DNA of 64,000 nt, from NCBI GenBank assembly GCA_032717465.1, contig CM064657.1, forward strand, positions 19,067,232-19,131,231. Direction: 5' to 3'. The notes beneath the pieces are model-generated. The model saw nothing but the letters and a program-made list of their open reading frames with translations. It had not been told where the DNA came from and made no database searches. This stretch comes from Coenobita brevimanus (taxonomy: Eukaryota; Arthropoda; Malacostraca; Decapoda; Coenobitidae). The translations under genes and the position numbers were made by a program. The stretch's first letter is position 1; each line of letters starts with the position of its first letter. This document shows positions 58,481-64,000 of the stretch, one piece after another.

Positions 58481-60310
58481 AGATTGTAGAGTGCAAGTGT
58501 TGCCCTCCCTAAGTTCCCTTAATTGTTGCTAAATATGAAAGCAAATAAGTAATTATGCTGCAGTCTTGACTACCGCGTTTAGGTACGTAGGTTATCGTTT
58601 TAGTTTAGCAGTAGATAGTATGATATTTAACTTCAATCGCATTGTGATGCAAATATCGTACATATTTGGATCGATTTGCCTGCGAGGAGCAGCTGATCTT
58701 TTCAAAGACTTAAATGATGAGCGAAAAGGTGCATAGCCCAATTATCTGGTCATTATTTAACACTCATACTCACATATGACTGACCTTAACGGAACAAAAT
58801 CCTACGGGGTTAGCAGGAATAGAAATACTAGAAGTAGGCTTGTTCTATCATAGAACGGTGAATATTTCTCTTATGATATTTGGTGTGTTCATTTTCCTAT
58901 TTTTTGGATCCTGTCCACACCATGCATTAGTTGGACATCGAATTATGATATTTATGATAATGATAATAATGATAATGATGATAATTTTAATGTCAGAATG
59001 TAGAGAGATTTATAATTATGCAAAGGTAAAAATGGTAACGATAACATACGAGTAATAGGTGAAGACATTATTATATTAATGATCATTGCAAGGACGGTGG
59101 TAATAATGACAATGATGGTAATGATAATCGTTGTAATGATAGTGATGACTTAGAATTGGTAATGACGGTAGTGCTAGCGACGATAGCGTTTGTAATGATA
59201 ATAGTAGCAATGAAAAAGACAGATCTTAATGATTATGGTACTAAAGATGATACTTATAGTAACAGTAATCGCATAAGTGGGATGTAAGTTTTGTTACTGT
59301 TTGTTCGCTTTGCGGAGGCGTGATAAACCCCACCTACTGATGCATCATTTCCGAGTCATCTTATTCACACTTCAGTAGAAAGTGGGTATATTATGGTTTC
59401 CAGAACAAAATGTGGAGGGCTACTGTACTTCCTCCATTTCTTTCTTCATTCTTCCAAACGTTTTTCAACATGGCAACACTCCTATATTACTTCCCCAATT
59501 CGCTTCAAACTTGGCATATTTGATTCTTTGGTCAATAGTCTTTAGCCCATTTTTCATGTACCATTTTTCATGTATTATTTATGCCTTTTTAAGGGATTTG
59601 GGGGTTTAAGTATCAAACTATATAAACATGCATATTTTGATAACCTATGTTTTTGTAAGTTCATTACTCATCATGACAAATTACATAGCTCCATGTCAGT
59701 GTACTGCAGCTGTGTGGACACCGTCTTTCATTCCTTGAGAATGTTGCCAGACTTATTATCGCCCATCCAGCAAGGCGATAATGTATTTCCTGCACCTGTG
59801 TGTGTGCCTCTGTTCCCAAAATATCTCGGTTCAAGTAGGTAAACTGTATCGAAACTTTGTGGTTAGTATCCCGGGATACATTGCTTGTTTGTTAATAATT
59901 TTGGAGAAGCTGCGATGATACGCCTCCGATTGCTAGAGGATTTTGCAAGGAAAAAATGCCCTCTAACTTTTTCTTTTAGCCTGTCAATCCAATATTCACC
60001 ATTTTCTATCATACCCTCAATGAAGAGATTGACAGGTTAAAGCGTAACTACTAAAAAGTCGTCAAAGATCTATTGTGCTCAATGACCTTCACTAACCTAA
60101 TACCCCCTGACTTCAGGCTTCTGAATGCTAGACTGATATTTAGCTTAGGAGTAAACAGCAAAATCCTAAGACTTTATGTTGAATTTGGCAAATGCTACGA
60201 TGCATGCTTCCAATTGCCAGAGAATTACTGACCTAGTTTTTTAGTGATAGTGGACAATACGCATTCATGAGCGAATGCTTTGGCTTGTCTTTACATACCG
60301 GTAGATTTTG
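58481..60310. other. No gene seen; (ATGATA)n-type degenerate microsatellite
   Basis: 58940-59280 is a long degenerate GAT/AAT trinucleotide stretch (ATGATAATGATAA...). The remainder has no recognised content. Short open frames at 59382-59842 are unsupported. Confidence 0.45.
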
Positions 60311-61018
60311 TTACATTTAGGGCCCCGCTCTGCCGGAGGTTAGATGTGTGACCCCTGCAGATTTTTCACATTCTTCCTCATGTTTATCTCTTCAACACGT
60401 TTTCAAGAAGTGTGTGGTTTTTCTTGGCTTGACTGATTGTCTTGGTAGTGTTGTTTATCAGAGGTCTAATCTTTGAAATTTGTGCTGCATGCATTTTCCT
60501 GAATTAGAGTGCTAACTGCTTGAGTCCTTGAGCCAAGTGATTTCGGCTGTTGGCCTAGGTTTCATAGTTTTCTTTTGAGGTCCTGATCGGGCTTATGAAA
60601 AGATTATGTCAAATATAGTCTGTAAATTTCTATTTGAAATATTTGCCTTAAATGATTAAATGAATTTCTACTGGGATTATAAGCATCAGGCCTGTACTCA
60701 GTCTGCAGTTACAAGAGCTGACTGTGGGTATTGTGACATCCAAGATTAGGCGTTTAGGACCCAGGCCTTTACGTATTTTTGCTGATATCTGTGTCTTTGG
60801 ATCCATTTGATAACAACAATGTTTTGCAGTTCTTTTCTCTGACTGTAGCACACCAGTTATTAGTGGTTTTGGTTAAGAAATTCCCTGGTCGAAAATCCCC
60901 TTATCTTCTGCTAACAGCAGGAGTTGAACAGCACTTAATTTAACACTTGTCAAGAAAATCTTTTTGAAAAAATTTAAATACTGTTTAAAGAACCTTAGCC
61001 CTCCCCCCTTGCAAAAAG

Positions 61019-63527
61019 ATGCCGAAAAGAAAGCGTGACATTGACAGAATCTACCTGAGTGGCAGTGAAAAGAGGAAGATAAAGGCAGCAAAAGAAAATG
61101 AAGTCAAGCGTCTCAGCAGAGCAATGGAGAAATTTATCATTAAAAAGAATGACACTGAGACCGAAGAGTCAGATTGTGAGTCAGTCAGTTCCATGGAGGT
61201 CAAAGATCTGCCCAATCTTCCTGCAGCTCCCGAGCAAAGTGCTGAACAAGCTACATCATCTAGTTGCCTCAGCAGCGTACATCAGAACTCAAGAGGAAAG
61301 ACAGCAGCCTTGATATTAGCTTTATTCATAATTATGAGGATCCTGCCTCTTGGCCAAAAATTCTTTCCACAGCTCAGCGAGGTATTCTGGTCACAAATGG
61401 TCCACATAAGTTAGATTTGAACCATGAATTCCCCAAAGATGCAGCAGGCAGGAAATTTTCAAATTCCTACCTACAGCGCAAATTATCAAATAGGGAGGTG
61501 ATGTAAAGAAAATGGCTGGTGTAATCAGTTAGAAAAAATCAGATATTTTGTTTTTGTTGTAAGCTTTTTTCCAGTGTTAATGCCGCGCTGTCCTCTGATG
61601 GGTTTCATGACTGTTCCAATGCTAGTGTGCGTTTAGTTGAGCATGAAAAGTCCAGTGGTCACTTGCAGGCAAGTGTTCAATGGTTTGAGGCTGAGCAAAG
61701 ACTAAAGAAGGGTTGCTCTTTGGATTCAGTTCATCAGCAGTGAATCAATGCTGAAAAGCTACGATGGCAAAATGTTTTTCAGCGCCTTATTGCTATTGTT
61801 CAGTTTCTCTCAGAACATAACATGGCTTTCTGAGGATCTGTTGATAAACTCTTTGAACCTAAAAATGGTAATTTTCTTGGCCAAGTCCAACTGATTGCCA
61901 AGTTTGATCCTGTCATGCAAGAACGCCTGCAACGAATCAAGGATGAAGAGACCCATGACCATTACCTTGGCAAGCGTATCCAGAATGAGTTGATTCAGCT
62001 GATGAGTAACAAAGTCCAGAAGACCATTATTGACCATATAAAGGCCTCAAAATACTTTGCTCTTATACTTGATTGTACTCCAGGTGCTAGTCAAGTCATA
62101 CAGAGCAGTTGTCTCTGGCAATTAGATATGTATCTGATGGCTCCACTGTTCCTGTTGGAATATATGAGCATTTTATTGAATTCATTGAAGTGAAGGAAAG
62201 TACAGGAAAGAGTCTCCTGAATGTTCTTCTTGACAAGTTAATGACACTGGGTTTAAACTTACAAGATATCAGGGGCCAAGGCTATGATAATGGTGCTAGC
62301 ATGAGAGGCAATAAGTCTGGTGTTCAGGCTAATCTTTTGGAAATGAACCCAAGAGCTTTCATTTCACCCTGTGCATGCAACAGTTACAATTGTCACTGTT
62401 GGGATATTGCCAGAGGGAATGCCCTTCTTTGGTATTCTTCAAAGGCTGTATGTCTTGTTTTCTGCTTCAACTCAGAGATGGGCAATTTTCACAAGACATG
62501 TTAAGGACTTGACTGTGAAACCTCTCAGTGAAACCCGATGGGAATGTCGTACTGATAGTGTCAAAGCTGTGAGGTGCCAAATTGTTCAGTTTTACGATGC
62601 CTTAGTGGATATTGCTGAGGAAACAAATGACCCCAAGGCTCGCAGTGAGGCTATGTCACTATGCAGTGAGCATCAAAATTTCAAGTTTATTGTTTCCATA
62701 GTATTTTGGTAAGCTATCTTCTTTCAGGTCAATCAGGTCAGTAAACAGCTACAAGGTGAGGCAGTTGAACTTTCTGTTGCAGTCAAAAGCACGGAGAGAA
62801 CTATTGCATGGCTGCAAAAATACAGAACTGATGGATTTGACAATGCTCTTGCAGATGCAAAGGAGATAATCAATGGTATGGATATTGAACCTGTCTTTAA
62901 CGAGAACAGAATTCGTAGAAAGAAACGAACATTTCAATATGAAGCTCAAGATGAGCCAGTTCAAAGTCCACATGAGTGTTTCAGAATTGGATGTTTCAGT
63001 CTAATCCTTGATAGTGCAATTTCATCAATGGAACAAAGATTCCAGCAGTTGAAGTCACATGAAGCTTTGTTTGGTTTCTTATTTTCTTTCCACAACCATA
63101 CCAAAACAGAAATGAGAGTGTATGCAGCCAACTTGGAGAAAAGTCTTACCGTAAATGGCACCTCAGATATTGACGGTTACATGTCAGCAGAAGAAATGGA
63201 TGCTCTAAAGTCTGTTATTCCAGAGGAGATCGCTTCCCAGCCCTCCGAAATCTTATGCTTCCTTTCTAAAAGGAACAGCTATGTAGATTTCCCAATTTTT
63301 TGGATTGCCCTGAGGATATTGCTGGCTATTCCTGTTACTGTGGCATCAGGTGAAAGAAGTTTTTCCAAGTTGAAACTATTAAGACATATCTGAGGTCAAC
63401 AATGACACAAGATCGTCTAAATGGCCTAGCCATACTTTCAATTGAAAATGAAGTCTCATCTCAGCTAGACTACAATGAAATAATCAGAGACTTTGCTAGC
63501 ATTAAATTCAGCAAGATAATTCTCTAA
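61019..63527 (+). pseudogene. hAT transposase (zf-TTF/DUF4371 type), decayed
   Basis: The likely start is the ATG at 61019 (PKRKRD, basic N-terminus, then an acidic serine-rich stretch). After a frameshift near 61300 comes EDPASWPKIL and FCCKLF, then SSGHLQASVQW, the TTF-type zinc finger region. Next are GQVQLIAKFDPVMQ, KTIIDHIKASKYFALILDCTP, GYDNGASMRGN (62285), FFGILQRLYVLFSAST and LSETRWECR. The end carries the hAT dimerisation motif SGERSFSKLK, then TYLRSTMTQDRLNGLAILSIE after a frameshift near 63388, and stops at 63525-63527. In-frame stops occur near 61504, 61526, 61740 and 61831, with shifts near 62100, 62400 and 63388. It would have moved the element by cut and paste. Confidence 0.88.
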
Positions 63528-63934
63528 GGTTCAGTTACATAACAGTTAAAACTGCACTGGAGCAGTGAATGATGTCTAACCGCACAATGAATCTCTTAAT
63601 CTCAAGGATGAAGGCAAAAAAGATGAATATGATCCAGAACATGCTCTCTGTCTGTTTATTATTGTATTGGCTGTATATATCTATTTTATCTATCTTACAT
63701 AATTATATTGTATCTTGTATATTATATTGTATCTTGTATCTTATAGGTATTGTATATATCTATGATATGGTGGTTTAGGAATCTTTGTTTTACACTTCTA
63801 ATTCATAACGAATCATTTGCATTAATATCTGAGTCCATGCATTAAGCGTAACTATAAAACTGTGTTATTTTGGGAGGCTTTGGGTCTGACATTCAAAATC
63901 AGAGGGGCCCCGCCTCTACTCCTTGCACTGGGCC

Positions 63935-63958
63935 CCGCCCCTGCTTGGGCCGGCCCTG
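63935..63958. other. Candidate hAT 3' terminus
   Basis: GGGCCGGCCCTG ends a GC-rich segment (from about 63900, with GGGGCCCCGCC repeats) downstream of the transposase. Read inward it starts CAGGGCCGGCCC, like the ends of hAT elements of this type. The left end was not identified with confidence, although a GGGCCCCGCTCTGCCGG segment at 60320 is a candidate neighbourhood. Confidence 0.45.
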
Positions 63959-64000
63959 GAGGTGTGGCCCATTGAACTGAGCAAATCTGGGCTGTCTGGA

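Overview
This is a repeat-dominated eukaryotic window. I find no convincing host gene, rRNA, tRNA or CRISPR array. Nearly everything recognisable is a transposable element or simple sequence. The mix of RTE-like, jockey-like and CR1-like LINEs, Ty3/gypsy elements (one with an envelope gene), mariner, piggyBac-type MITEs, hAT and tRNA-derived SINEs, together with very dense (TA)n, (TG)n, (GA)n and (GATA)n tracts, fits an arthropod. The jockey-like and CR1-like proteins look like those I know from decapod crustaceans, so a crab or shrimp is my best guess (inference).

Layout. 1-5200: 3' part of an almost intact Ty3/gypsy element with pol, env and a probable 3' LTR (errantivirus-like). 5203-15295: an old, decayed Ty3/gypsy element of the same broad clade, broken by three later insertions: a tRNA-derived SINE (6941-7278), a 2.4 kb TIR-ended element (8183-10572) and an RTE-like LINE (11090-13726, with a 6 bp target-site duplication). 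The old coding sequence can be followed across each insertion. 15300-15880 is a piggyBac-type MITE with TTAA duplications. 18450-18738 looks like another LTR end plus primer-binding site. 20015-23230 is a decayed DDE-like protein gene of a repeated arthropod family, split by a full-length but dead mariner (21269-22579). 23732-24496 is an inverted-repeat element holding a SINE.

25756-28990 is a decayed jockey-like LINE (minus). 29037-38508 is a tract of retroelements whose ends nearly all abut (TA)n: a SINE, a second and better preserved RTE copy with a 668-codon open reverse transcriptase frame, two 5'-truncated RTE tails, an inverted SINE copy, and a second RTE family (minus) split by a jockey-like LINE that itself carries a 135 bp quasi-tandem repeat. 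42385-44842 is a CR1-like LINE (minus). 47670-50389 is a second copy of RTE family 2 (plus), followed by a Tigger-like MITE and a CR1-like 3' end (50893-52215) split by a SINE. 52-60 kb is mostly low-complexity DNA, including a long polypyrimidine stretch. 61019-63958 is a decayed hAT element whose GC-rich terminus lies near the window end.

The elements do not form a pathway; the window records successive insertions. The best-preserved products are the Ty3 pol and env frames, the RTE reverse transcriptase at 30429-32435 and the CR1-like reverse transcriptase at 43067-44320. I did not find a clearly new biological system. The most useful leads are the env-bearing Ty3 element, the repeated placement of retroelement ends at microsatellites, and the unclassified TIR elements.
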